From contig JAKSZU010000003.1 of NCBI GenBank assembly GCA_026018925.1, positions 3,051,867-3,115,866 of the forward strand: a stretch of DNA of 64,000 nt, in the 5' to 3' direction. Every line of letters starts with the position of its first letter. Positions within the stretch are counted from its first letter, which is position 1. The notes beneath the pieces are model-generated. The model ran no database searches. It was not told where the DNA came from and saw only the letters and a list, made by a program, of their open reading frames with translations. Position numbers and translations under genes: made by a program. The stretch is from Tupaia tana. Its lineage: Eukaryota; Chordata; Mammalia; Scandentia; Tupaiidae. Shown one piece after another: positions 1 to 12,510 of the stretch.

Positions 1-162
1 CATCGGCATCTGCCCGGGCAGCTCTGCCTCGCTGTCTCCTAACCGTCAACCTGCCGACCCGCTCTGGGTGGGTTATGTTCACCCACTGACCGTGAACCCG
101 CACAGTGCGGATCTCACTGGTGTCCACAGCTCACTCATTGAAAATGTGATGTGTTAAAACCG

Positions 163-330
163 AGTCCAGGTCATGGCATGGTGGTTATGGTTGCTGGACT
201 CCTAGACGGCTGACCGCGATTCCAGTCCTGGACCCGGCTTTCTCTCTTTGTCTCTTGCTCTCACTCTGTCCCTCCCTGGTCAAATTAAAATAAATAAATA
301 AATAAAGTTAAATAAAATCATTCTTTAAAA
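163..330 (+). mobile_element. tRNA-derived SINE, short form (CYN-like)
   Basis: A tRNA-like head (ggcatggtggttatggttgc, then ctggactcc) is followed by a CT-rich body and the diagnostic ending ctggtcaaattaaaata, with a (TAAA)n tail. Confidence 0.85.
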
Positions 331-1021
331 TAGTGCAATGTGGTAACACTACAATAAAATGAAATGTGAGCACTGGTTACACGCTCAGCCCTGAGGAGTC
401 CCCTGGGAGGGAGAGGCCGTGTACGCTGGCCCCGCTGGGCCGGGGCGTCTCTCCTCCACTGCCGCAGCCTCGCAGCGCCCCTCGCTCTGCACACACAGGC
501 TCTCCCTGGGAGACGCCGGCTCCCAGGCCGGGCTGTGGAGCTGCGTTCCAACGAGCTCCAGCTATTCTTCTCCTTCGTGTGCAGAGCTGCAGGTGACTGC
601 GAACCTCGAGTCGCTCCCGGGGTGTCCCCACCCTGGACACACTCGCGGTGACTTCTTCAGGAGCAGGCACTGAGCTCCCGCACCCCTGCAGCTGTGCTCC
701 TACCTGGTTTCTTAGCTCCGTATTTGTGAAACAAACCTGTTTCCCCAGATCATTTCTAAATACACCCTTTTAAATGTAAGTGCCTTGGGGTACGTTTTAT
801 TTGATGTGTATTTACCTCAGTGAAATGATATACAGCTATAACTTGATAAATGTTAACACTGCTAGGTAAAAATATCTTTATTTTCAGACTTCAAAAGACT
901 TGCTCAGTTGTTTCGTGTTGCTTTTCCCAAATGGCGAATGGCTCCGTGTATGTGTGTGTGGAAATCCAGCCCCCTCCCTCCCGCCTTTGCTGGACGGATC
1001 CCAGGTGACACACGCTTTTTC
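331..1021. other. intronic, no recognised feature
   Basis: Unique-looking DNA, GC-rich to about 700 and AT-richer after. The short open frames overlap on both strands and look like chance. Confidence 0.6.
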
Positions 1022-1277
1022 TTTTAAAGAGAGATTTTTGCTATCAGGTGTGTGTGCTCGCTGGAGAGACAGAGAAAGACAGAGAGATAGAAAGCAAGAA
1101 ATCACCCCCTGTGGGGGGTGATGGCCATGCTGCAGTCCCTTCTCCATTCTCCTTGGGATCTTGGGTCAGATCACACGTGCCCGGTGTGAGTTTGAAGCCA
1201 CTGGGTCTGGGACTCGAACTATGGTCGATTATGTGAGAGTCCAGCGATGTAACCATTACGCCATCTGCTGGTCCCCG
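1022..1277 (-). mobile_element. tRNA-derived SINE, long form
   Basis: Antisense copy: A-tail side at about 1022, the block agaaatcaccccctgtgggg in the middle, and the head (tggtcccc) at 1270-1277. Confidence 0.9.
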
Positions 1278-2199
1278 ACACACACACACATTTTTATTAT
1301 TTAAAATACCGTATCAGAGGTCTCTTCCAGCACCCTGCTGGGTTCAAGAAGCGTCTCACAGGGCGAGATGCACGGCCCTCCCACTGCCCTCACAGGCCAG
1401 GACTGAAGGTAACCGGACAACCAGAACTGTGTAGACTGGCCCAGCGATGATAAGGTGGCCGGGCTCCGCAGACGCACAGAGAGCACCCGGGGCACACTGC
1501 ACACAGCAGGCATCTGCACAGTGCTTTGAGAGGCCATGCCCCCTCGTGATGCCAGTAATCCACACAATTGTACCAGATGCTTAGCAGAGACTGGACACTT
1601 TCTGCAAGTAGTTTCAGGGCTCCTGGACATGAAAATCATGTCTCTACGAAGAACATCATCCCTTCTGCAGAACCCAGGGCCCCCTGCACACCTTGCCAGG
1701 AGACGAATCCAGTCGGTGCCCTGGGTCGTCTGTGTCGGATGAAGAGAAGGGAATATTCAGTCAAGACGATTTTCCTAATGATGATGGGAGTTGTCCTCCA
1801 CCCACTCGGCCACCTCCTCTGCGAGGACGAAACCATGCGAGCACTGCGCGATTCTGGAGAACGGAGTGGGCCTTGTCTGAGGAGACATGTGCAAGCCTGC
1901 ACGTCTGGAGCGCTCTGTAACCATCCCGGGCTGAAGCAGGCCTAGGAGGACAGGGCTGGCCAGGTGCCACTGGGGCCTCCGCACATGTCCAGAACAATGC
2001 ATTGGGTTACCGTGTGACCGCAGCAGCTCCAGCCTCTCTGACGGCCCGGTGACCTGGATCGGACGCGGTCCATTGTCGCTGTATGGATCGCTGCCCAGAC
2101 TGGCAAAGCGAAAGCAGTGCTAGTGCAAATCAGGTTGGGACGAATCCCACCGGCTGGAGAGCACTTACAACTTTTCCAGCTGAAAGAGGAAAAGCTGCT
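1278..2199. other. intronic, no recognised feature
   Basis: Apart from a (CA)n of about 12 bases at 1278-1289, I see nothing repetitive or coding. Frames of up to 125 codons overlap on both strands and have no recognisable similarity. Confidence 0.55.
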
Positions 2200-2350
2200 T
2201 TTGTTTGTTTTTACTATAGGGCGTGTGTACTCATTGAAGAGAGACAGAGACAGACAGAGAGAGGGAAAGTGAGAAAGCCACTGGCTGGGACTCCGGCCGC
2301 AGAGTGGGCCACGTGGGATCCAGCTGCCTTAACCTCCACACCACCTATTG
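2200..2350 (-). mobile_element. tRNA-derived SINE, diverged
   Basis: Antisense: ctatagggcgtgtgtactca is the reverse of the SINE end, followed by a GA-rich body and a head remnant (ttaacctccacaccacct). Confidence 0.75.
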
Positions 2351-3309
2351 ACTTGGAAAAGGTGCCCATTGAAGGGAGAATTTGACAAGGAACCGGTAAG
2401 TGGGGCTAATACCAGGCAAAAAAGTGAGGACAGAGAAGCGTGCCAGCACCTTTAGGAAAGGGCACCTGCGGGCCCAAGTGCACCAGCTCATGTGGGGAGA
2501 GGGCACTGGTTCAGACTGCTGGCGACCAGGGGAGGGCTGCAGTAGGGGCCTGCGTTAGCCCCACGGACTCCATCTTGTTAATCAGTTTGATTTTCTCTTC
2601 TCCTCCACTGACACTTTTATTTTTTTGGGATCTTGCTCTGAAACTCCAGGGAGACGGACATTACAGGAAGTCGACCTAAAGCCCCAAATGAGGGACATTC
2701 CACCCAGAGAACTGAAACTCCCATGTGAAGCTCGTTGCACCCCCAGTCAAAGTCAGCCTTTGCTGTTCTGTATTCACCGCTAGCCCCCGGCCCTCCTGTC
2801 CGCAGAACGCATCTGTATAGAGGGTGACTGGTGTCACACTGTGGCCACACTGTCGTGCGGGCTCCTTCCCTCTCTCACCAACAACTTTGCCTTCTGTCTT
2901 ATTGAGCAGCAAAGTGTTGAACCTGCTTTGGGCCCCGGACTGGGGATGTGGGACCCCTGGTTTGGTATCAGGAAGACCATCTTCATCGAGTGGGCAGAGG
3001 TGAAGTTAGGGTTAGAATTACGATGAAAGATTAGAAAGCACTGATTAGAGCTGTGCTGAACAGCTGCATGGTCAGCTGGGTTACAGGTCAGGTCGTGTCA
3101 ACCTGGAGCAACCCCGGCTGTTTTTCTGCAGGCGACACACCAGACTCCTTCTTGGCAGGCCTCCAGGCCGGGCCGTGTTGCCGGGAGGAGAGAAAACAAA
3201 CACTGTTTCTGATCAGAGAGGGAGGACATAGAGATGGAGACAATTTAAACATTTAGGTCCAGAGTTGACTAGCACTGAGGAAAAAAAAAAAAAAAAAAGA
3301 ATTCTTAAT
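2351..3309. other. intronic; poly(A) run near the end
   Basis: Unrecognised DNA. A run of 18 A lies at about 3282-3299, just before the next SINE, and may be the tail of a lost insertion. Confidence 0.5.
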
Positions 3310-3625
3310 AATGTGGAGAGGGCCCACCCTAAGGGCCTGGCCTTTATGGGAACTAGACCCCACACGACTGACCACAGTTCGAGGCCCAGCCCCGGTGGCT
3401 AGAGAAAACATGCCGGCTCGTGTGCACGTGCACCCCAAATTCCGACAGGATGGAGAAATGGGGAGGCGAGTCCGGCTCCATGGGAGGCTGATTTCTCCCT
3501 CTCCCTCTGTCATTCACTCTCTGGTGAGTGCATTGGCCCTCTGGCAAAATTTAAAAAAGAAGGAGGAGGAGGAGGAGGAGGAGGAGGAGGAGGAGGAGAA
3601 GGAGAAGAAGAAGAAAGAGAGAGAA
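3310..3625 (+). mobile_element. tRNA-derived SINE, long form, with purine-rich expanded tail
   Basis: Diverged head to about 3395 (actgaccacagttcgaggcc), body with ctctggtgagtgcattggcc, then aaattta and a (GGA)n/(GAA)n tract at about 3558-3625. The triplet tract makes long Glu runs in one frame and is not a gene. Confidence 0.85.
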
Positions 3626-6600
3626 CGTGGGGGTAGAAATTGTGGTGGAGCTTTCATTCCCAGTTCTAAAAGTAGGTTCTATTTCCGTCTGTACGCTGTT
3701 GACTGCTCGTAGTCAGGAAGTTCGGCGGAGGCAGTCCACGGAAGAGTGTCAGTGATCTGAGAATGGCGTTCATGTGAAGTTCGGGGCCGCCTCCATCAGC
3801 TCCTGACTGTGGCCCGAGCCTCCCTCTCAGCACGAGCTGCCTGCCGTCCCGGTGGGGAGAGATCACGGCCCTGACACGGGGAGTGCTGTCCTGCTCAGTT
3901 CGACCCTGAGATGGAGGAGAACCGCATGCGGGCAGGTGTGGGGACAGTGTGGACTGGGACAGGGCTCTCACGGCTGACGGGCGTCATGACTGTCTTCAGC
4001 ATAGCCCACTGTAGGGAGGATTCTAGATGTGGCTCCAATAGGAGACAAACGCATTCAGAGCTACTCATGCCGTGCAGGGGAGGAAAGGCAGCGACTGGCA
4101 TCCGACCGGCTCTGAGCCTCCCCCGACCGGCAATCTGTGAGTAGCAGAATTTTGTGTTCTGCACCAAAGGGCTCTAAATATATCTTCTGGTTTTGACGAT
4201 TGCAAAAACACGAGGGATTTCAGTGTGCTTTGCCTTTGAGATGAAGTTTAGGAGGGTGAAGAGGAGGGGTAAGTTCTTAATGATGGCATTCAGACGCCAC
4301 ATGATTGCAACGAGCCTGACACTGAAGAGCGATGGGTCCACCCGAGTACACAGCCACCTCGCGTTTCAGGTCCTCTGATGAACGTGCAAGAAAGCAGCTT
4401 CCCGTATTTGGATGGCGCTGCTCACTCCTTCTCAGCTTTTTCTGGAACTAAAAATACTGACGGTGATTAGATAGCTCGGATCCTCAGAACTCATCCGAAG
4501 GCCACGCAAGGCCCCTGGGAGAGCTGGCTCCCGCAGCAGAGCTTCCGGGTGTGGCCGACTCGCATCTGGTGCACTTCAACAGGCAGGTCCCGGGCTCGCC
4601 CCAGGTTTCCTGCATCAGAACCTTGAGGCTTCGAACCTCCATTTTGACAAAGCTGTCCAGATATCAGTAAGCGCTCCCTGGGAGCACGCCGTTGTCTGAT
4701 ACCCGCTGTCCTTGGCACCTGGCTTACAGGCTGGCTCCACTTGGATTGCTTGGGACCTTCTGGGGCCAGGCAGTGGAGCGACAATAACACGACCAGACCC
4801 AGAAAGAAAAGGTGCTGGGATCATACCCTGGGACCTCCCTGGGCTGGAACTGGACGCATTTTCTTTGGGAAGGCGTTAGGATTAGCACATTGGACCCTGT
4901 AAGTCCCGGGTCCTTTTCTGTGCCAGGCAGCAACCACCCACAATGTACTTCACATTTCCAGAGAAAGTGCTCCAGTCTGCACATAGGTCCATACCCAGGC
5001 TGTCTGAGACGAGCGGTGAGTCGTGGTGTGAGGACCCTGTGGGGGGGGGGGGTGCCTCTATTTTACTCTTTCCCTCTGTCTTTCTCAAAATAAATAAGTA
5101 AACTAAAAAAAAGAAAAGAACAGAACTACCTGGCCCTTTTAGCGTGCTGGTGCTCAGGCCACCGTCTGAGTCTGGTTCACTGGATCACGTGTGGTTCTAA
5201 CACGCAGCCCCTCTCCTCAGCACAGTGCGCGGGACCACAGTGTGTAAGATCTGTAAACACACGCTCTGACGTAAATGCACACGAACGCCGAGACTGTGCT
5301 CAGGCCGGGCTGCCGGAGGCGGGCTGCCGTCAGCTCCCCGGCGGCCCTCATCAGCCTGGAGCACAGCCTCCTTCCTGACCATGTTTCCGCAGTGGTTCCA
5401 TCCCCCGCCGGGGAGGCCACGCAGGCACAGCGTGAGCAGCCCCCGCTCCCGTCCTGGCCTCTACATGTTTGCATGTGTAGTGGAAAAGGTGTACGCACCC
5501 CCCAGCCCAGATTCCACGGACCTTACTGCTTAGACTGAAGCAGCGGTAGGCTTGAGTTGACGACCGCAGCAGGTAAATAACAGCACTCCTGAGTCGGGAG
5601 CATGGGCGCAGAGCCCCGCGTACGAGAAGCAGCGGGGTAGTGATCAACGGCACAGACACGGCCTGGGCTCCCAGCTACGCACACGACGGTTGTGCAACTG
5701 TGGGCAACGTACAAACGTGCTCTGGTTCTCGGGTCCTCCCCTGTAGAACGGGTACTGAGCTTCTGTGACTGGGTCAGGTTAAAATGGCAGCTCAGCTCTG
5801 CCTGGGGAAAGGCGAAGGGAGGCTTGGAGAGGCGCGGATGCACACAGACAGAGCACACCCTCCCCTCCCCTCCAACGTCACAGGCTAACCTGCCATGGGC
5901 TAGTTAAGAACAAGGCGCCAACTCCTTCCGTAATGAAACCAACTCAAAATACAGTAAGTTAAAACCACCAGAGCAAAACCAGCCGGAAGCAGCGACCCCA
6001 GCTAGCCCTACATTCTCTGCTTACATGGAGAGAAGGGAGAGGAGCAGTGGGGGAAGGGGGGCATGCATCCGTGCTGGGCCGGGCTGGGGGCTGCAGCGAC
6101 AGGGAAGGCAGACAGAGAAGAGAAAGGGAGGGGTGCCGCCGGGAGAGGGGAGGCCCAGAGGCTGGGGCTGGAGGGCGGCTCTCACGTGAGAAAGGGCCGA
6201 TGGCCTCCCCATACCCCTTCAGTCTGGAGGCTCCAAATGGCGTCCGCTCCCTCTGCCAGTGGGGGTCCTGCCACCGGCCTCGGTGTATGTTCAACCTTTG
6301 AGAACTAAGAGCCGAGGCCTCCTGACTTCCAGCCCAATGTGCCTCGTGCAAAGTTTGAGGGGTGGGTTTGAGGGCTTGGGGATGGGCTGCCAATCTCCAG
6401 GACAGGAATCACAGGCTCTACGATGACATGGGGCGTAATTTAAGGGGAGAGCATGAGCCGGTGAGCGAGGGGTGCAGGGTTCTGTACGGGGCTCCACGCG
6501 GCGGCTCCGTGGCCTCCCGCAAGCCTCAGACCACGTGAGCCGCCTGCTCGTCTGCGCTGCAGCCCTCCGTTTCCTCCCGGCTTATGAGCGAAACGGTCAA

Positions 6601-6954
6601 TGCACGGAAAGAGCGAGGCCACCGCACAGCCGTTACGAGCCGCATGCTGTGTCCCCAAACGTGCATGCTGGACGCCAGCTCCCGTGTGACAGTATCAGAG
6701 AGTGGGGCTCAGGACAGAGCCTCAGGAATGAGGCCCGTGCTCGCATGACGGTCACGAGGGATTTTATCTCCCTCCCTGTCTTCCTCACCACGCGAGGCTC
6801 TAACGTGAAGCCGGAAGCCTGCAGCCCCGAAGAGGGTCCTCACCAGAAATAAACCACGCCAGCAGCCCGACCTGGGTTTACAGCCACCCCAGCCGTGAAA
6901 AATAAGCTCCTCCTGTTGATAGGACGCCCAGTCTGCAGTCATTTGTCACAGCGG
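3626..6954. other. intronic, mostly unrecognised
   Basis: Unique-looking, GC-rich from about 5200. There are weak SINE-like traces around 4860-5110 (tRNA-like tagcacattggaccctg, then a G-run and aaataaataagtaaac), too diverged to call. A 144-codon antisense frame at 5959-6393 is low-complexity Pro/Ser and overlaps others. Confidence 0.5.
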
Positions 6955-7510
6955 CTCAGATGGGCTAAGGAGGCTCCCATCAGAATGACTAAAATGCAAA
7001 ATAATGGCAATGCCGAGTGCTGGCGAAGACGGGAAGAAACTGAGTCACACGCTGTGGGTGGGCACGCAAAAGGTACAGTTTCTGGAGAATGGTGGCAGTT
7101 TATTTAAAGTACTAACCACCTAGTCACCAAATGGCCTTGCCACATAACTCTTTATCCCAGGGAAATAAAACTCTGCATTGACATAAAGATCTGTGCATGA
7201 AGCTCGCAGAAGCTTTATTTGTAATAGTCAGACACTGGAAGCGACCCAGACGCCCTCCATGGGTGAACGGTGAAACTGCAATCCCCAACCACAGAAAGCC
7301 ACAGAGCGCAAGGACCAGCTACTGAGCCATGCGTCAGCTCAGGTGGGTCTCAAGTGAATGGTTCTAAGTGAAAAGAGCCAGTCTTGGAGGGTATGTATGC
7401 TGATGCTGCTTACATAACAGCCTTGAGAAAAACTAGAGAGCCCTAGTACACGTCACTGGTGGCTGGGGAGGGGAGGGTGGGGAGAAGGGGTTGCTGGGCC
7501 TTAAAACATC
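6955..7510 (+). mobile_element. L1 3' end, old mammalian subfamily
   Basis: The order of segments is that of the end of L1 ORF2 and its 3' UTR: catcagaatgactaaaatgc, a gtgctgg...gaag block, tttatcccagggaaataaaa, actggaagcgacccagacg, ctaagtgaaaagagccagtc, then ggtggctggggagggg. The frames are broken and the copy is inactive. Confidence 0.85.
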
Positions 7511-7542
7511 ACAAGGCATCCTTGTAACAGAACTGTTCTCTA

Positions 7543-7834
7543 AGTATTTCAGTCCATTTTGTGTAACTGTAATAGGATATTACAGATTGGGTAATTTATA
7601 ATGAGTGGAATTCTACTGGCTTAGTTCTGGAGGCTGGGAAGTTCAAGATCGAGGGGACTTCTTGCTGTGTCATCCTGGGCAGAGGGCAGAGGGCAGAGGG
7701 CAGAGGGCAGACGCACAGCCTCGAGCACTTTCCACACTAGCACTAACCTACTCACAGGGCAGATCCTTCCCACCACTAACGCACTGAGATTAAGTTCCCA
7801 CACATCTTCTGGGAGGCACATTCAGACCGCAGCA
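7543..7834 (-). mobile_element. MaLR-type LTR (MST/MLT1-like), solo
   Basis: On the minus strand it starts TGCTGCGGTCTGAATGTG and continues to a region whose plus strand reads gattgggtaatttata and gttctggaggctgggaag, both hallmarks of ERVL-MaLR LTRs. No internal retroviral sequence flanks it, so it is a solo LTR of about 290 bp. Confidence 0.88.
7678..7711. repeat. 7-bp tandem repeat (GGCAGAG)n inside the LTR
   Basis: About five copies of the heptamer ggcagag. It is internal to the LTR and absent from the usual LTR consensus as I know it. Confidence 0.85.
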
Positions 7835-7911
7835 GGTGTCTGCCGTGGGGTCTGGGCCATTAGAACGTCACTGCTTTGCAGGCTGAAGCTACACGGCAGG
7901 CCACCCTAACA

Positions 7912-8107
7912 GCTGGGCTCGGTGGTGTGTGCCTGTGATCCCGGCTGCTCCCGCGCCTCAGGCTGGCCTGGGCAGCACAGCGAGGCCCGGTCTGAAAGAA
8001 CAGGAGGGAGTGGCGGAGTGTGCTGTGGTCTCAGCTACTGGGGAGGCTGAGGGAGGAGAACTGCAACACGGCGAGACACTGTTTCAAAGATGAATAAATA
8101 AACAAAT
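7912..8107 (+). mobile_element. 7SL-derived SINE with two Alu-like arms
   Basis: Left arm: gctgggctcggtggtgtgtg, cctgtgatcccggctgctc, gcctgggcagcacagcgagg. Right arm: ggtctcagctactggggagg and gcgagacactgtttcaaa. Both match 7SL/Alu blocks, each arm with internal deletions relative to a full Alu arm. It ends in (TAAA)-like sequence. Confidence 0.82.
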
Positions 8108-9172
8108 CACAGCCGGTGATGTCGGTGATGTCGCTTAAACCAACACACCTAAGACTGCATGAACTAAATACACACACACAAGTGATGTGGGAAGATCCGA
8201 GTACCATCAGTGGGCTGTGTCACTGTCACCATCAGTGTCCTGGCATGACTTTGTCCCATGGTTTGGGTTACCTCTGGGGGAAGCTGGGCAACGGGCCCAG
8301 GGCCTCTCCGAGCCTCTTACAGCTGCGTGTGAGTTGACAGGTCTCTCGAAACGCAAAGCTTACCTCTTCTAAGACTGGAAGGCAGAGTGCTAGTGTTAGA
8401 GAAGTCCTCCTGGAGACAGCTCACCTTCAATACATTACTCTTGTAAAGAATGGCTGGTGGGGAGAGAGTCCAAGCCACTTCTCTGAGTCGTCGATGAGTG
8501 ACAGGAAGAAGTGCACATTTCTAGACCCAGGGGATAGATGTGTCTCACGGGTATCCAAGAATGTCCAGGTGGCAATTGTTTCTTGTTATTTATTTATTTA
8601 TTTTTTGTATCCTATAAACTTTCGCTCTGTTTTGTGTAAAGTGCCCCTTTCGCTATCAGTTGGGAAAAGCCGTGAATGGTGAGAAAGAAAGCTGGGAGTC
8701 TGTGTACAAAGCAACACCACTTGTCTGAGCTAATGGATGTCCTGCATCAAAAGGAGCCTGCCTTACCTAGCGGGGCAGAGAGGGGGCGTCTCACTGGGAC
8801 ATGCACCAGGCGCGTGAGTCAGGAGCTGGACACAGCAGTTCCTTTGGCCTCCGCGGCTACCACTGGGCCCTCTGCACGGCGGACTGCCTGAAACCGTCTA
8901 TAATGTAGTAACGGGCACAGACCCAGCTCAGAGCCGGTGCCAGGTGCGGCGTGGCATGGTGAAGGCCGCGAACCGCTAGCCAGCTGGGCTGAAAACTCCA
9001 CTGAGATGAAAGCTCAATGGAACCGACAAAAGATGATTCAGATCACTTTCTCACAAAGGTGAGAGGTAGGGAGTCAAAAACCACAACCCACTGAGGAAGC
9101 CCAACATCACGTAAGCTGCTCAGACTTAAACTGAGAGACAGGTCGAAAGGTAAGAGGAAAAACTAGTGTGGG
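8108..9172. other. intronic, no recognised feature
   Basis: AT/GC-mixed unique DNA. A short (TTAT)n lies near 8587-8605. No coding or RNA gene signal. Confidence 0.5.
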
Positions 9173-9425
9173 GGCTGGCAGATGGCATGGTGGGTAAGGT
9201 CTGGACTCTCGCATGGCTGACCATGGTCCGAGTGGCATGGTGGGTAAGGTGCTGGACTCTCATATGGCTGACTACGGTCCGAGTGGCATGGTGGGTAAGG
9301 TGCTGGACTCTCATGTGGCTGACTACAGTTCAAGACCCAAACCTGGCAGTTTGCTTTCTCACTTTGCCTTCTTCTCTCTGATCAAATTAAATAATAATAA
9401 TAATAACAAATGGAATTAAATAAAT
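9173..9425 (+). mobile_element. tRNA-derived SINE with three tandem heads (trimeric)
   Basis: The head tggcatggtgggtaaggt starts at 9183, 9233 and 9284, spacings of 50 and 51 bases. Each is followed by ctggactct and atggctga or gtggctga, ending in a partial T-loop (ggtccga). Only the third head continues into the CT-rich body and tctgatcaaattaaataata. This is a true three-headed SINE rather than three insertions. Confidence 0.92.
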
Positions 9426-11049
9426 AATTCATTTTTTAAAAAAAGAAAAACTAGCATGAATGCTGGGCAAAAGAGACCATGAAGAAGCTTTTAGAAGAAA
9501 AAGGTGAATGGAAATACAAACGTCCATGTACACACAAAACACCACACAGCCACAGATGGGATATGAAACACACACTGGAATAGATTTTAGTTGGATTTCA
9601 AAAAAATGATTGATGTAAACTAATTCAATATCTTAATACCAAAGATCAGCCTTGGTCACAGAAACAATATGCCTTTGTAGAACTCAGAGGAGAGATTTTT
9701 CAGCTAGACGGGACACATTTACTGCAAGAAACATGCCCCAAACCGACTGTGCACAGCCTGTCCCACCGTGGGCTGGAAGGGAGTGTGTGCATGTGTGTGA
9801 ACATGTGTTTAGACCTGAGCATGATGGGTGCATGCATGTGCATGTGGGTATATATGTGTATATGTGTGCACGTATGCATGAACATATATGTGCGTGTGTC
9901 TGGGAGGGGCACAGAAAGACCGGCTGCTGGGGGTGACCGGACACCTAGAAGAACATGTTACGTCACAGGTACAAGACAGCACACGCACAAGCGAGCACTA
10001 CGTTTAGATCACAACCCGCCTGGCTACAGAGTAAATCCCTTAGTGAACTGAGTTACATCTTAGACATGATGTACCTTCAGGAAGTCCTCAGAAAAGGTGT
10101 CAGAGCGTGTGGGAGCCAGCAGCTGGGGAACCCGAGGGGCGGGGCTCGTGCACAGATGTGTGAAGAATGGGGACGCCCTGGGCTCCTGTGACCCGCTGCC
10201 ATGCCACACTCGCAGATGACACCCCCCCACACACACACACACCACGTAATGCAGTAAGGTAGGAGAATACAGAAGCTTAAAGCAACGGAAGCCTCTAGAT
10301 GCCGGAATGAAGAGAACACTGATTTCCAGCTTAAACTCTGCAGTGAATGGGGCGCCAGGCCCGAATGAATGCCCAGGGTTGGAGTCTGAGGTTTTGATGC
10401 CCTCACAGGGACAGAGTAGGTGCCTCGGGCCTTAATGGGCTCAAGAGCCGAAATCATGGACCTCTTGACAAAGACAGACCCCACAAGGGACCAACCGAAC
10501 CTGGGCTAGAAAATTCTGCCTACCTGCCCTGTAAGGAGCAGTGGTGACTCTGTGAAGCCAGCACTGGGCAGGGTGTCCGGGGGCGTGGGCATGTCCGAGC
10601 CCAGGAGAGCGAGACCCCGGCGGCAGGTAGGCACAGGCAGCCCGCTAGCGCATGGCCCTGATAAGGAAGACCACGCAGCTGTCCCATCGCGAGCCTCGTC
10701 CCCTGAGAAGCCCCACAATAAAACACACGTCGTAACAAACGCGCCACTTGAAGGTGAGCGAATATCTGCATCCTCCACCCAAATTCTTTTAAAGAACCCA
10801 ACACTATTTCTAGGCATAACCAAACACGAATCTACTGGAAGAAGAAGCGTCTCGGCCCTTCAGCCAACAGACCAAGCACACCAGGATGGAATGAAGGCCC
10901 CGGAGCGCGCACTGCAGCAAAGCCGGCGGAGTGGCACGGGCAGGGTGAGACCAGAACAGCCACGGAATGACTCACGAGACAACACAGGAAGGTTCCAGAT
11001 ACGGAGAAGGTTTTCTAGGAGGAAAGAAAGACTCCAAGAAAGTTATTTT
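9426..11049. other. intronic; alternating purine-pyrimidine stretch
   Basis: A stretch at about 9781-9905 is dominated by TG, CA and TA steps (for example gtgcatgcatgtgcatgtgg). A short (CA)n lies at 10222-10242. Traces after about 10760 could be very old L1 5' sequence. The 167-codon frame at 10552-11055 has no recognisable domain. Confidence 0.5.
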
Positions 11050-12091
11050 CTTTAAGTAAAGAGAATGTGGGTAAGAATTGGCTTAGACTGTACACACGAT
11101 TCCTCAGGTTACAACAGGCTACTGGAACTGTATAATAATAATAATAATTAAAAAAAAAACCTCGCATGAAGAAATCACAGTAAAAGTACCAAGGTGCTTA
11201 AAGCAATCAGGGAGAAAGAGTTCCCGCAAAGGCACTGAAGTTGGAATGGGGCAGAATCACCATCAGCCGAAAGCAGAGGCCGCGACAATGGCTTACCAGC
11301 ATCGGGAATGAACGAAGTCAGCCTACGGTTTAGCCAAACCTCACCGACGTGATGGTCAAAGAACTGGGACAGGCCACTCGTCCCGACGGTGACTGAGAGG
11401 ACAGCACCAGAGACTGAGTCGCCGTGAGCTCAGTCACCGAGGATGAGCAAGGGAAGGGCTGGCTCCGTGGAGGAAGCTGAGTAAAACACACGCCAGCGAG
11501 AGTCCTGCAGGGCCAGCGGCAGGGTGAGTGGGGTGGGCTCAGATACCGACACCAGTAACACCCGAGCTGGACGCGGGGCTGTCTGGAGCGGAGGGCGGCA
11601 ATGAACAGCGTGCGCTCACTCCGAAGACACGCGGTAACGCGGGCAAAGGGAAGCAAAAAAAGTACGGAATGGAGGGAAAGACAAAATACAATTTTAGGAG
11701 TAGTCAAAATTTATCAGTAGTCATACTTATAGGCAGGTTAAATTACTTTAAGTTAGATGTTTAAAGTAAATGCAATTCAGCAAAGACAAATCCTAAAGGC
11801 TGACACAGGTCTCACCTGAGGGCTCGGAGAAGACATTCCGAACAGACCGACAGGAGAGAGCTGCTGCAATGATATTGTCATCAGACTAGTATAACTTTGA
11901 GGAAATACATATTAAAAACAAAATAAAATAAAAAACTCTGTTTCTGGGGATGAAGGAATAATTAGTCAATAATAAAAAGACCCAGTTGCTCAGAGAGCTA
12001 TAACAACCTTGAGCTTGTGAACATGTAACATGACACATAAAGCAAAAGTGCCCAGAATCAGGACCTTAATTCACTGCTCTTAAAAACGGAT

Positions 12092-12296
12092 AGGCTGGGA
12101 GGGAGGTGGCTTGGTGGTTAGGGCCTGCACTCCCACTGGCCGCCCGCTGCTTGCGTTCTCACTTTCTCTCTCCCTCTCTCCCTCCCTCCCTCCCTCTCCC
12201 TCCTTCCCTCAGTCTCTCTCTCTCTGGTGAGTACATGTGCCTCATAGCAAAATTTTAAAAGTATTACAAATAAATGAAATTAAATAAATAATAAAA
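12092..12296 (+). mobile_element. tRNA-derived SINE with expanded (CCCT)n body
   Basis: Head ggcttggtggttagggcctg, then a long CT tract and ctctggtgagtacatgtgcc, with an A-rich tail. Inserted in the L1. Confidence 0.85.
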
Positions 12297-12510
12297 AGGA
12301 AAAGAATGAATAGGTCAAACAGACTACAATGTAATAAGGATAGAGACTCTCTCAGTAATAGAGTCAATAAGCCAGTGAGCAAGTTAAAAACTGTGTATCA
12401 GTTTTACACTATCAGAGAGTATAAGTTTATCCTTGTTATGAAAATTGATCAAGCAGGCCAACGAAGTCCCACTATATACCCCAAATTTCTCTCTAACAGG
12501 GTACATTCTT

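Noticed and set aside
3558..3625. Poly-Glu coding region
   Set aside because: It is the expanded (GGA)n/(GAA)n tail of a SINE.
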